From: Ceriagrion tenellum
Lineage: Eukaryota; Arthropoda; Insecta; Odonata; Coenagrionidae
Direction: 5' to 3'
Assembly: GCA_963169105.1 (NCBI GenBank)
Contig: OY720642.1
Span: 20,082,965 to 20,146,964 of the forward strand
DNA length: 64,000 bases
Shown here: positions 35,767 to 45,770 of the stretch, piece after piece
Position numbering within the stretch: the first letter of the stretch is position 1
Layout: every line of letters starts with the position of its first letter
Translations under genes and position numbers: made by a program
The notes under the pieces: generated by a model
Databases searched by the model: none
Told to the model about the DNA's origin: nothing
What the model saw: only the letters and a program-made list of their open reading frames with translations

Positions 35767-37631
35767 GTGACTTAAATTCGCACTTAAGTAACGCTTTACC
35801 GTGGCGTAAGTAGCCCATAATTACACTGTGATGTCGCCAGATTCATTATAACACGGGACTTTACTTAAGTCACGCTCGAGTAATTGACAACTATTGATTA
35901 CCAGATTCACTCTGAAATGTTTTTTTAACGCATTAGCATTGAAAGAAAAAGAAGATAAACTGATAAATATCAACCAATAATATCATTATTTGTAATATTA
36001 CAATTATTTAATATCAAATTATGAGAACCCCCGTCTATTTTTTATTACAACTATTGAACATGAGAGAGTTTTTTGGAATTGTATCCTTTGTATCCTGTGC
36101 GTAAAAACCAATATCTTTATGGTAAAATACTGGAAATCTTGGTTCCTGTGATAATACTTGATTAAATTTCATTGGATGTAGGTGAAGTTGGCTTTGTACG
36201 AAGCGTATTTTCCACCACATTTGAAGCAACATTTTTAATTTTGGCTTATGTATTTAAAACAATACCACAACTTATCTGTTCGTATATTCTCTTCTTATTA
36301 TTTAACGAATTCGCAATATGACCTTCAGCGACAGTACTAGATTTCCAGCCCCCATGGCTCTTAAGCGTGGTGATATCAGCACCAGCGTCTACTAATAGTG
36401 TTGTGGATGTTCTCCGAAAGTTTCGACCAGTGAACTTAACGGAATCAGGCAAATTCAAAAATAAGGCTACATCTCTTGGCATAGATGCAAACTTATTGAT
36501 ACCGAAGGGTTGCTGTGTACACTTCCCAGCTGAATAGTAATGTAAGAAAAGGAATCGATCTGTTTGGCATGACAGCTAGCTTGCTATGGCTAGCATGATG
36601 GCTAGCTTGTACATATTTCTTACAAATATCATATAGTCCATCTATAATCGTGAAAGTTCTGGGAACTTTATTTTTAGTCTCTATGATTTTAATTAGAAGT
36701 AAATCATCACAGTCTGTAATTTCACTGACTTTTACATTAGCAAGCTCTTTTTTTCTCAGCGCACCAGAAATTCAAAAATTAGAGCAAACTTTGTAGATAG
36801 ATAAACGTCATCTGGAGCTTCATTCATAAATTTTGATATAATATCTTTTGTAAAAACTTACGACTTTTTTGGTCGATACCCTACACTTGTTTTTATAAAT
36901 ACAGCACTTTTTTATAACAGCTGATGTTAATCTTATTATAGGTATTGATTGTAATCCTCAACATTAAATAATTAGACCGAAAAATTGATGGTGCATATCT
37001 TATCGAAAGATCAACAAAATAAGCAAGCAGAATATCTTCACAGTAAGAGTTTGAACCATTCTCTCTCCGCCAATTCTCAAATGAATTGTAAGCTGCGGTG
37101 AACCATCTCCTGGACACAACGGGCAACAAATTCAATGATACGTATTTTGCAACTTCTCTAATTTTTTCGGCAACAAAATCACCTCAAGCATCACTGGAAT
37201 CACTAATCAAGCTCATTTTGACAGTCCCAAAACTAAAATAGACAATCTTTCAACACAATCAGAAATCGATCGCTCAAATTCTCCTCAGGCTTATAAAATG
37301 ACCTGAAAATGAAAAGTAAACAATATTAGCGTGTCGGTCAGTCAAAATTCAGACTATTTAAAACGTATCGGGGGTTGTAAATTTAAATTTCTAGTTACTC
37401 ATTACATTCTTAACTGCAGAGAACGGCGATTCAATCCGCAAAAGTCCATCTTGTAGCAATAAGACAATGACTCACAGAGTTCTTCCTCACTTGGAAATCA
37501 AAATAAACCACGGCAACTATGTAGTGCTGATTGTGAATTTTTAATTAATAAACTCAATAACTACATTGTTTTTCCGCAGAGAACGGTGACTTAAGTGGTT
37601 TTCACCACAGAGGAGGGTGAATTTAAGTCAC
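35767..37631 (-). mobile_element. Candidate Crypton-like element bounded by inverted motif pairs
   Basis: The tyrosine-recombinase pseudogene lies between two motif pairs that mirror each other. On the left, GTGACTTAAATTC (35767-35779) is followed by ACTTAAGTCAC (35863-35873). On the right, GTGACTTAAGT (37586-37596) is followed by GAATTTAAGTCAC (37619-37631). The right pair is the inverted image of the left pair, with different spacing. This suggests element ends, but known Cryptons usually lack terminal inverted repeats and make no target duplication, so the limits are tentative. Confidence 0.35.
36246..37216 (-). pseudogene. Tyrosine recombinase (phage-integrase fold, Crypton-like) pseudogene
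   Basis: A real ATG at 37216 begins MSLISDSSDA, then a stop, then VAEKIREVAKYVSLNLLP. The N-terminal SAM-like core-binding domain follows (FENWRRE, EDILLAYFVDLS, LMLRITINTYNKI). After a frameshift come KTSVGYRPKKS and a stop, then DDVYLSTKFALIFEF. Another shift gives ALRKKELANVKV, with the first catalytic Arg codon at 36756-36754, and ETKNKVPRTFTII. The C-terminal catalytic box is intact in frame from about 36482: FRRTSTTLLVDAG, LKSHGGWKSSTVAEGH. The usual nucleophile Tyr after AEG is His (codon at 36320-36318, one transition away), and the His of the HxxR box is also not conserved. The family recombines DNA through a 3'-phosphotyrosine link. With three or more shifts and stops plus the lost Tyr, this copy cannot work. 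Confidence 0.8.
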
Positions 37632-38881
37632 ATGAGCTATAAAGTTGTATACGACACTAGTGACTTGTGGCTCTTATTACACGGCATGTGCTAACTCTTC
37701 ACGCCATGTAATAATGAGCCAGTGAATTCCCTAGTGTTGTATTGTACTATTAAGAGTATTTCAATCGATGAACGTACCGTTGTAAGTGACACACCTTTTT
37801 GTGATATAATTTGTGGAATATTAAGGCTAAAAATGAATTTAATTTTGCAGAATATACCACCGGTACTGACAAATTAAAAAATAGCAGAATGAAGATCAGC
37901 AGTATAATATTGTGAGATCCACGTTCTGTTTATGAAATAAAGTCTTCGGTCGGTTTAACTATGGATACCAGATCATCAGTTGTTGACAGCTGTCGTTTTT
38001 TCCGATCTTTTTCCACTGACTTCCCCCTAGTGGAATGTCATGTAATCCATTTTCCAAGATTCACACCCGTCAAACTGAGTCTGTGGTTTTGGCAGACTGC
38101 TCTTTTTTTACAATAACTTTGAACGATAACATGGAGAATTAGGATAACAAGATCCATTCGGCTGCGGTTCAGACTCCAGCCAAGTATACAAAAATTGAAT
38201 ACTGGTCAGGAACCTTGGATGCCCAAGTTAAAGTTCTAACTACTGCGGCATGTGAGGAATTCTGTACATTTTTCTCCCTCTCATGATCAGGTACTAGTAC
38301 ACAAAGTAATGTGCTCTATCTGATATCTATTAGAGAGAAAAATATGCAACACCCGATGACTTGGAATATGTATCCAGAAGAATTATTCTCTTCATTTAAA
38401 TCAAGAAGTGCTGCTTGAGACCCATACCATGGAATCACTTTTTCAACCGATTAAATCAAAATAAAGATTCTTTTTGATTCATAACAATGGAAAGGGCCTT
38501 AGAAAAATTCTCTGGCCCTAAGTCGTACTTTTTGCAGGTTAATACTCCAAAATATTCTCACGAGCTTAAAATTTGACCTATATCATAATAATAGGAATTT
38601 AGTGTTCACGTCTTTCAAATCGAAAACGCTCATTGGCCATGCATATCGGAAATTCGAAATTTGGGAAATTCGATTGTCTGATCTTCTTAGAATATCCTTG
38701 ATGATTTATATCGTGGATGTAGCGTATGTTAAATTTTTAACAGCGCAATGAGAAAATAAAACATCTATAAATGTTACTCGAATACTACTCCATTGGTATT
38801 CGATATCAGGTATTATTTTGTGTGTTTCACTCTTACTTAATCTCAATCAATCTTACTCTTAATCACGCTTACTTAACCGTA
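37632..38881. other. AT-rich non-coding DNA
   Basis: No gene could be named. A + frame at about 38155-38280 is open for some 42 codons (PAKYTKIEYWSGTLD and on) without known relatives. Confidence 0.35.
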
Positions 38882-38938
38882 ATTTCAACATCATCATACA
38901 TAATTTCAATCTGAAATTATGTATAATGATGTTGAAAT
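38882..38938. repeat. 27-bp perfect-type hairpin
   Basis: Arms 38882-38908 and 38912-38938 pair at 26 of 27 positions around a 3-base loop. The loop is too short for a normal microRNA precursor. The single mismatch is C with A on the + strand and G with U on the minus strand. It may be a tiny foldback element. Confidence 0.8.
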
Positions 38939-40132
38939 CTTTTTCTGCTATATTCTAAGTTGATATCTATGGCCTTATTAAGGATTGGAAACGTCTTTTC
39001 CGTTTATTTTCGGAGATTATTGCTGATACTTGATATTTTATGTAGAGTAGTTAATGCAATTCTCGTCACTCGCAGCACTTCCGTACATTTTCTCGCCCTT
39101 TTTCTACCATGTGAAGTCTTAACTTTGGAGAGCGAGATGCACGCTTTAGTACCCATACAAGACTCAGAGAGGGACAGTAATTTCCTGGTTCGATGCACAC
39201 GGGTTGCAGAAATGAAATCTCCTGCTCCTCCAGGGATCCAATGTCATTTCTCGCTTCGCTTTCCAATCTCAATTTTTACCATATCCGCGCCCTCTATATA
39301 CTCGCGCCTGGTTATATTTTCTGGTGATTAAATGGTTCTTCTAAATTTTGGAATCAATACAGCTATAAATATGCACTCTTCTTGCATTAAACCTTTGAAT
39401 CAAACCCCATTCCATTTGCAGTCCGGAAGAGGTGATCTGCAACTATCGCCTTCGTTTTTTTTCTTTTTCAGCAAACCACCTTTTTCCTTCAAAATTCTCT
39501 TATCTATTACTTAGATAACTGCCCTATGGTCTCTTATAATATACCTTATATCCCGTTCTTTTTGTTCTTGTGCTATTGTTAGGCAAGTCATACGTTTCTT
39601 AGTGTATCGAATAACTGCGTCTGTTCATCTCCTCCGATTCTGGATTTAATACCTTTCCTACTCAACTCTTCATAGGAATTATTAACTTGTAATCATCTGC
39701 TTCCGTGCGAAAGCACCACTCATTGCTTTCCTTTTCCTGCATATGTTGTAGTCGCAGAAGATAATTCCCTGTTCCTGAATTTTGCGAATGAATTACCCTT
39801 TCCTGTGGTTGGGATCGCTGTTGATAAATGCCTGTAACTGAAAAGCTTTTTTGTGATTTTTCTGAAGAAATTGGAATTTCCATCGGGAGTTGGATATGAA
39901 TTACATTTTAGTGTACGTTTGCTTGTTTACGTCGACGGTGCATAAACTCTCAATCCTGAATTGAGCTCCTCTAATATTTGGTGTAACTGATGTTTTGTTC
40001 ACTGGACTCCCTCTTGTTTAAACAATCATTGGATCAAGTTCGACACCCGAATCCGAATGGTCATCGAAAAAGCTGCTGGCCAATCTCGGAAAGAGTCAAT
40101 GCACTTATACGATAACCTTCAAGTCCTACTGT
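38939..40132. other. Mixed non-coding DNA with a pyrimidine-leaning part
   Basis: 39060-39500 is moderately C/T-rich on the + strand and carries a compositional 123-codon frame (38960-39331). Nothing else was recognised. Confidence 0.35.
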
Positions 40133-40504
40133 ATCCCTGGTCGAACAACACCCATGGGTGCGTCCAACACCCATGGGTGTACCCCCATCATGCATGTGCA
40201 TACACCCATCCCAATGGGTGTACACCCCACCCTCATGGGTGCACACCCATAAACCCTTTGCAAATGCATGGGTGTGCACCCATGGAGATGAGTGCACACC
40301 CCACCCTCATGGGTGCACACCCCACACTCATGGGTGCACACCCCACCCTCACGGGTGCACGCCCCACACCCATGGGTAGTTTAGTTACACCCATGGTAGT
40401 TTTTGGGTGTGTACCCATGGGTGTGTACCCACGGGTGTGCACCCACGGGTGTGCACTCATGGGTGTTGACCAAAAACTACCATGGGTGTTGTTCGACCAG
40501 GGAT
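40133..40504. mobile_element. Palindromic CACCCATGGGTG minisatellite with 25-bp inverted ends
   Basis: The ends 40133-40157 and 40480-40504 are perfect inverted copies (ATCCCTGGTCGAACAACACC and on). Between them lie about a dozen copies of an ATGGGTG core, many inside the 12-bp palindrome CACCCATGGGTG. These include a 21-bp tandem unit (four copies at about 40287-40372: CATGGGTGCACACCCCAC plus three bases) and an internal 16-bp inverted pair (40392-40407 and 40470-40485). Frames stay open on both strands across the array, giving repetitive Gly/Cys/Thr/Pro/His text with no real gene. No clear target duplication is visible; AT adjoins both ends but may be part of them. It is best read as a non-autonomous foldback-type insertion whose interior expanded as a satellite. 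Confidence 0.75.
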
Positions 40505-41958
40505 CCCTGAATAAACTTTGGTTCATATGCGTCTTCAGGATAAACGAATGAGAAGATCAGACGGGATTGCGTATTTTAACACCTTGTCACACATCCTCTG
40601 TGTTTTAATGTGAGACGACGTTGTGAGGAGTTTCCTTATTCTTAATCCAAGTGATAGGAAAAAATTATGTCTTCCATTTTTACATCATCACAAGGTGTAA
40701 CTGGCTTACAAAAAAAATACATTACGCTTGTGAAGTGAGCAGTTAAGTGAGTAACCAAAACTTCAAAATCAAATGACTTGAGCCTAGGTGGAAAATTATA
40801 ATATAATGAGTAACGAAAAGAAATAAAAATAAATCAAACATAATTTGACTGCAAAATTAATTCAATACAACAGGGATTGAAGTTATTTGTAATAGATTCA
40901 GCAATGTTTTAAATCGATATTAGCCGGAATAGCCCACAAGTATACTTTTATGACCGGATAATAATTGCCAAGTCCTTCGTACATGTCAACCATTAATTCA
41001 TGAAAAACGATGGCTTAAAGTTAGCAAGGCTAAGGATCAGACGGACAGTGGGAGTGCAGAGATGGTGCGATGACTCTATCGTTGACGCACACGACGGCTG
41101 GACTATGGATGCACGCACAAGCCACAGACCGATGAGGTAAAACGCAGTGACAACCAGGGTAAAAAAAACAGCTAATATGAGCCATTTACTTAAAGTTAAA
41201 CGAGTTTTGCCTGATTTTATAGAAAGAAATTTCATGCTTTTAATGATGTCACAATATAAGTCACTAATTTACCTATTTTTAGGGATGTTTTCCACAAAAA
41301 AATTATAAGACACATAAAATGAGATATGACACGATTATAACCTCCAAATAAATATTATTCTTATGAAAAATGAGGAGTTAGGTCCATCATTTCCGAATCA
41401 CCAGAAAAATTATTGCTAAAGACGAGGACTTAAAACCTTGAAGGCTGTAAAAAATGCAACATTATCAATAAAACAACTCTTTGATAAAGTAAGTAAATAA
41501 CACGCTTCATTCTGTGAAAAGTGTCCTCGGTACCTCTTATTTTTTCACTTCCGATTTATTTTCTCACTATTTATAGAGTTTTAGTCAACCGAACTACCAT
41601 TTAAAATACCCTTCATCGAGCATTTAACTCGCTTGAAGTTCTTTTTCTCATCCATTTAAGAGTGACTTTCCGTCCTATCTGGGCATATGTTACTTCACTG
41701 ACCCGTTTCTTGATCATCACTCGTCCAAGGTTCCCTATTTATTCATCTCTCCTCGAAGCATTCAGCCTGTGATGATAGAAATCCTTTCCATTATCCTTAA
41801 ACTTATTTCTAACTAGGACCTAGTTTGAGATTTTGAGAAACATGTGACTTCCTTTCGTCTTGTGATTTCATTTGCGCTACTCCGCTTACATCTCGTAATT
41901 TATGGTTGCTTTGCATTCTCTTTTAGTTGAAAGCAATGTTGTTATTAGAGAACTTTAA
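40505..41958. other. AT-rich non-coding DNA
   Basis: It holds the possible signal-anchor exon at 40993-41235 and otherwise nothing recognisable. Confidence 0.35.
40993..41235 (-). CDS. Possible exon encoding a signal anchor (very uncertain)
   Basis: A true ATG opens an 80-codon frame. Its start (MKFLSIKSGKTRLTLSK) is basic and is followed by a clean 23-residue hydrophobic segment at residues 18-40, ending GLWLV before RAS. That is the layout of a type II membrane protein anchor. After this the text has no recognisable domain and stops at 40993. A weak GTGCGT donor lies just after the hydrophobic segment. No downstream exon was found on the minus strand. A chance frame in AT-rich DNA, where Leu, Ile, Phe and Val codons are common, is at least as likely. 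Confidence 0.15.
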   Translation of the reverse strand: MKFLSIKSGKTRLTLSKWLILAVFFTLVVTAFYLIGLWLVRASIVQPSCASTIESSHHLCTPTVRLILSLANFKPSFFMN

Positions 41959-42552
41959 CACTAGAACCACTGGGTTTTGCTAATCCCCTTAAAATATGTG
42001 AGATCATATCGCGATTTGTGTCATGACTCACTGAAAGGGCGAAACTATCAGTCACCTGACCAGCGTATTGTTACAAATAAGATTTCAAGGTTGCCTAAAG
42101 CGTTTTAATTTGAAGAAAAAGAGTGGAGGACACTGATGAAACTTTAGAACCTCGAAAAAATTTAATGGAATTAATTAATTTTAGTGGCAGTGTCACTCGA
42201 AAAATACTCGTAATAATCTAAAAAATGTAGGCCAACTTTCTAATGATTTTATCTGTAACCCGATAACCAATATTTCCTAAACAATTATAAAAAAATTCCA
42301 TAGCCACTAATTATGTGATATGGCCAACACCTTTATTCCTTTGCGGGGAAAAAATGTCCCATCCACGGTTTTAAGTCTTTCTAGTTTTCTCTAGGAAACT
42401 AGGAGTCGAATGTTGAATATTATTTTCCACAAAACAATTCTATAAACAATTAAAAGTCAAGTACTCAAAAGTTTTTACAAAAAAATATTGAGAGAGATAC
42501 AGCTCATCAAAATGTGTAATGGGACAAAAATGTCCCTTCTGCGGTTCTAGTG
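41959..42552. mobile_element. PiggyBac-type MITE
   Basis: The ends are CACTAGAACC (41959) and GGTTCTAGTG (42543-42552), perfect inverted copies, each bordered by TTAA (41955-41958 and 42553-42556). TTAA is the target duplicated by piggyBac transposases, and piggyBac-family ends commonly read like this. The 594-base interior has no coding capacity. The phrase GTCCC(A/T)TC(C/T)(A/G)CGGTT occurs twice (about 42357 and 42532), so the right end may have been duplicated inside. Mobilisation would have needed a transposase from elsewhere in the genome. Confidence 0.8.
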
Positions 42553-42556
42553 TTAA

Positions 42557-43300
42557 AGGAGATAAAGAGCTAAAAGGAATTAATTCCACGAGTCCAGAAA
42601 GACCTACCATGTGTGCGATCCTCAATTCTTCTACGTTATCACGGTCCTCTCTTACCTTCCTCCCTTAGCAATTTTCCCGGCCGTCACATCGGAATGTCTC
42701 TCTCTCGTCTTGCATCACCTCCCGTCCCGATCCATTCAAACACGTGTGTAGATAGAGAGATATCTCTTCACTGCCCTCAACTCCTCCTCCCCCTCTCACT
42801 CCCTCGCTTGCCCCCACTTTCCCCCAAACACTCTTCGCCCTCATCTTCTTCGCCTCGCTCCCCGTTTCCTTTTCCCGGCGAAAAGTGCGCGTTGGCGGCC
42901 GTGGAGTGGGGAGAGGCCGTGGATGGGTGGCCGGGAGGGACGGAGTGAAGAAGGTTGAGGTTGATGGGTGACTTTGGGGGTGGAATGAGTGCAGGAGATC
43001 GAGACTGGCCGAGTGGAATGGAAGGCTCGGACCCATCAAAATAAGAATGAGAGGGAAAGGGAGAGAGAGAAAGGGAGGAGAAAGTGATTTTCCCTCTCCC
43101 TCCCTGTGGATGCGATGGGCCGAGCAGGTGGACGCTGAGTGAGTGCTCTCTGATGACCGTCGATGTGGAAAGGAGGAAGTACCGCATTTGGCCGGTGGGT
43201 TTTGGTGGAAATGCCGCGCATATGGAAGATGGGAAGGGGTGTAAAAAGAAGAATGATCGGCGTGTATTATTGGAGTGAGTCTGGTCAAGGGACACCTTCA
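42557..43300. other. Pyrimidine-rich block switching to purine-rich
   Basis: C/T-rich on the + strand to about 42890, then strongly G/A-rich to about 43280. The longest frame of the window (42665-43288 minus, 207 codons) lies here, but a second minus frame of 174 codons and several other frames are open over the same bases. The text is Ser/Pro/His-rich without domains, so composition explains them. Confidence 0.5.
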
Positions 43301-44872
43301 TATTGCACCCCTTTAACTACAGATTTCACGTATTTGATGACAGTCGATGGGGTGAAACTCCACTCTTATGGTGACATGCTGTTATTCAGTACTTGCAGCG
43401 TAGGTGTGACATTGCAAGCAAGATGAAGAGAAATGACAATAGGGAAAGATAGCCTGAAACAGAAAGACATATATATTAGAAGTGGAAAAGATAAAAGAAA
43501 AATATTTAACCAATATGAGACCCTGAAAAAATCCGAGCATTCCTGGTCAATAATGGTCATTGACATAGTTATAATGATGGAAGAGAGGGAAAACATGCAA
43601 AAATTATACGCTTCACCTACTATTAAGTAATTTGGGGATCACTTGGTAAAATCAGATGCAAAATGTAAAAATACTATCTTTTAGGCATATTTCAGTCGAA
43701 GTCTTGCAGTTGTAGGTTTTTTTATGCTTTAATACATTGATTTGAAAGGCAAATTTTCCTTTCTCCCTTAAAAGCCACTTGAGCAATGAAGCTTTTAATT
43801 TGCTTAAAATACACAGTTATTCTTAAAGTTTTTCATTTTTCTCTCTTTTTAGTGTCTCTTATAATTCAAATAGCGTTGTTTGAAGAATATCATAGAAAAA
43901 CACAATCACTGCACGGTATCCTGCTACGTCGCAAGGATGGGGGAAACAAAATAGGGCGGTTAGTTCTAGGACGTTTGTGATCTAAACTAGTGTCCCAATA
44001 AAGTCCATCTACGATTATATCAGTTTTATGTTTGATATGCAGCGAATTACTAAACTCGCTCAATGCCGTTGAGAAAGGAAATAACACAGCCCTAGTATCA
44101 ATGATTTTTTCCTTTGTTTTAATCGAACGATTTTGAAATAATTATTTTATTGTCTTTTTTTGCAGCCCCATCAGTATACTCCAAATGTACTACTATATTG
44201 GACGGACTCCTGCTCTTAGTACAAGGTCGGAATTGCGTGTATGAATATGGTGGCTTGGTTTTCGGCTTCCCATCCCAATGGCTCTGACCATGAGATGTAC
44301 AATTTTTTTTAGATAACTTTGAGTGTTGCTATCCCACTGTCGGACTGGAGACTTAGATGTGGATCCTTAGGCGTTTATCATCACGAGCAGGATAATTTCT
44401 CCTCACCACTTCTTTATTCTCCAATAAATTTTTAATTTACCATCGCACCTGCCTATTTTCAACACCCCGAACAACGTTAGTTTCTAGCCGTCTGAAATAA
44501 TTACCTATTTTCTCACCTATCAATAAAATTTTAACCCAATTCCGCTCAAATGCAGGAGGAGTAGGTGGAGTTTATCACAATCTGCCTCGGGTGAGCGAAA
44601 TGTGACAAAATTACGAAAATGATTAGGTTGGAAGCTGTGAGAGACTCGCAGGTTACGCTTGGATAATTTTTCTGAAAAATATCGTATCTTTTAGATTTCT
44701 TCCCGCCTTATTTGTTATTATTTTACCTCAAAGAAAAGATTCTGAGTGGCCGTGAGCGAAAGGAAAAGTAAAATTCCTTCTTGATCAGATAGGTTAAAGA
44801 ATATATTGAGGCGTAAAGTCTACCTGAACACATTTCAATGTGTGAAATTTAACAGAGGAAAAATTATTCACC
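43301..44872. other. AT-rich non-coding DNA
   Basis: No recognisable gene. Frames at 43366-43630, 43786-43980 and 43890-44087 lack motifs. Confidence 0.4.
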
Positions 44873-44940
44873 TTGATCTTGGCTCGAACCCAGAACCCTC
44901 GATATAACGCCTCTATCCTGTTCAACTACCGATCTTTCCT
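44873..44940 (-). repeat. Degenerate tRNA-like segment (possible SINE head)
   Basis: On the minus strand, TAGTTGAACAGG (44928-44917) is a perfect A box. GGTTCGAGCC (44890-44881) is a near-perfect B box, 26 bases away. The acceptor and T stems do not pair properly, so this is not a functional tRNA gene. It may be the tRNA-derived head of a SINE whose body cannot be delimited. A second B-box-like GGGTTCGAAT lies in the opposite orientation at about 44957. Confidence 0.35.
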
Positions 44941-44970
44941 TTGTCCATGAAGACATTTTTGGATCCGGGT

Positions 44971-45770
44971 TCGAATATAAGTTAAAGAGAGATAATTTTA
45001 CTCAAGAATTTTGCTCTTACGTGGACTTGCGGGTGACTCCGCAAAGGTAATACCCTGTCTAGTCCCGGTATCCTCAAAATTCGACAAATCTCTAATTTTC
45101 CCTTCCCTTCGCTAATTCCTTTTTCCTGTTCCTTTCTTTTTTTATGGCTGTGTCCCAACATCCCCTGCCATATTTCCTTACGGTGGCTTCCATGTAGCTG
45201 TACTCGGACGGAAAGAAGCTCCGGATGCGGATTATGGACCCTCCCATCCCTCGCTCCCTATTTCCACACCTCAGCGTTCTGGTCTGGGCCAGAATATTCA
45301 GATTGGGATGGAGTGAGATGGAAAAACGTTAAGGTCCGGATGGCATCCTGCATACCTCTAAGCGGACCAAAAAAACTCAATTTTAATGTCTCTCCCATTG
45401 TCCTTTAGCTCCTCCCTTTTCTGTCCGCCCTCAACCGCTCTCCTGGCACGTCCGCGGCCTTTTACTTCCTTCCGCATTCAACGCCTTTCGCATCCCGATT
45501 CTCTACGCTTTGCGCTGGTCTTCTTCCTGAGAGTGGCCATTGTCCACAGATTTCCTGCGGGACCCGGCATGTTTCTACGCCGCTTTTTGTTATCCGCGTG
45601 TTGCTGTGGAGATGCAAATGTTCGGTCGACCCATGTGAGAGCGTCATTCTCTTGAATGCCCGCCGTTGCTCGTTTTTTAAAATAAAAAAAACGCATTCGG
45701 AGGCTTTTTGGTGTCCACTCGGGCGAGTGAATTCTTCTCGGTGACCTTGTAACAAGTGGCTCATTGCAGT
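44971..45770. other. Pyrimidine-leaning block
   Basis: C/T-rich on the + strand from about 45050 to 45560 and more balanced afterwards. Frames at 45386-45764 on both strands are taken as compositional. Confidence 0.4.

Noticed and set aside
38882..38938. microRNA precursor
   Set aside because: The loop is only 3 bases and the stem 27 bp, unlike known precursors, and the insert looks like a foldback sequence.
40133..40504. CRISPR-like array
   Set aside because: Repeats are palindromic and tandem without unique spacers of constant length, and the surrounding DNA is eukaryotic in character.
40057..40551. 164-codon Cys/His/Gly/Pro repeat protein
   Set aside because: It is only the translation of the palindromic minisatellite, which is open in several frames on both strands.
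42665..43301. 207- and 174-codon frames on the minus strand, the longest in the window
   Set aside because: Several frames on both strands are open over the same low-complexity C/T- and G/A-rich DNA. The text is Ser/Pro/His-rich with no domain, so composition is enough to explain them.
44873..44940. Functional tRNA gene
   Set aside because: The acceptor stem does not form and the T stem has mismatches; only the Pol III boxes are recognisable.
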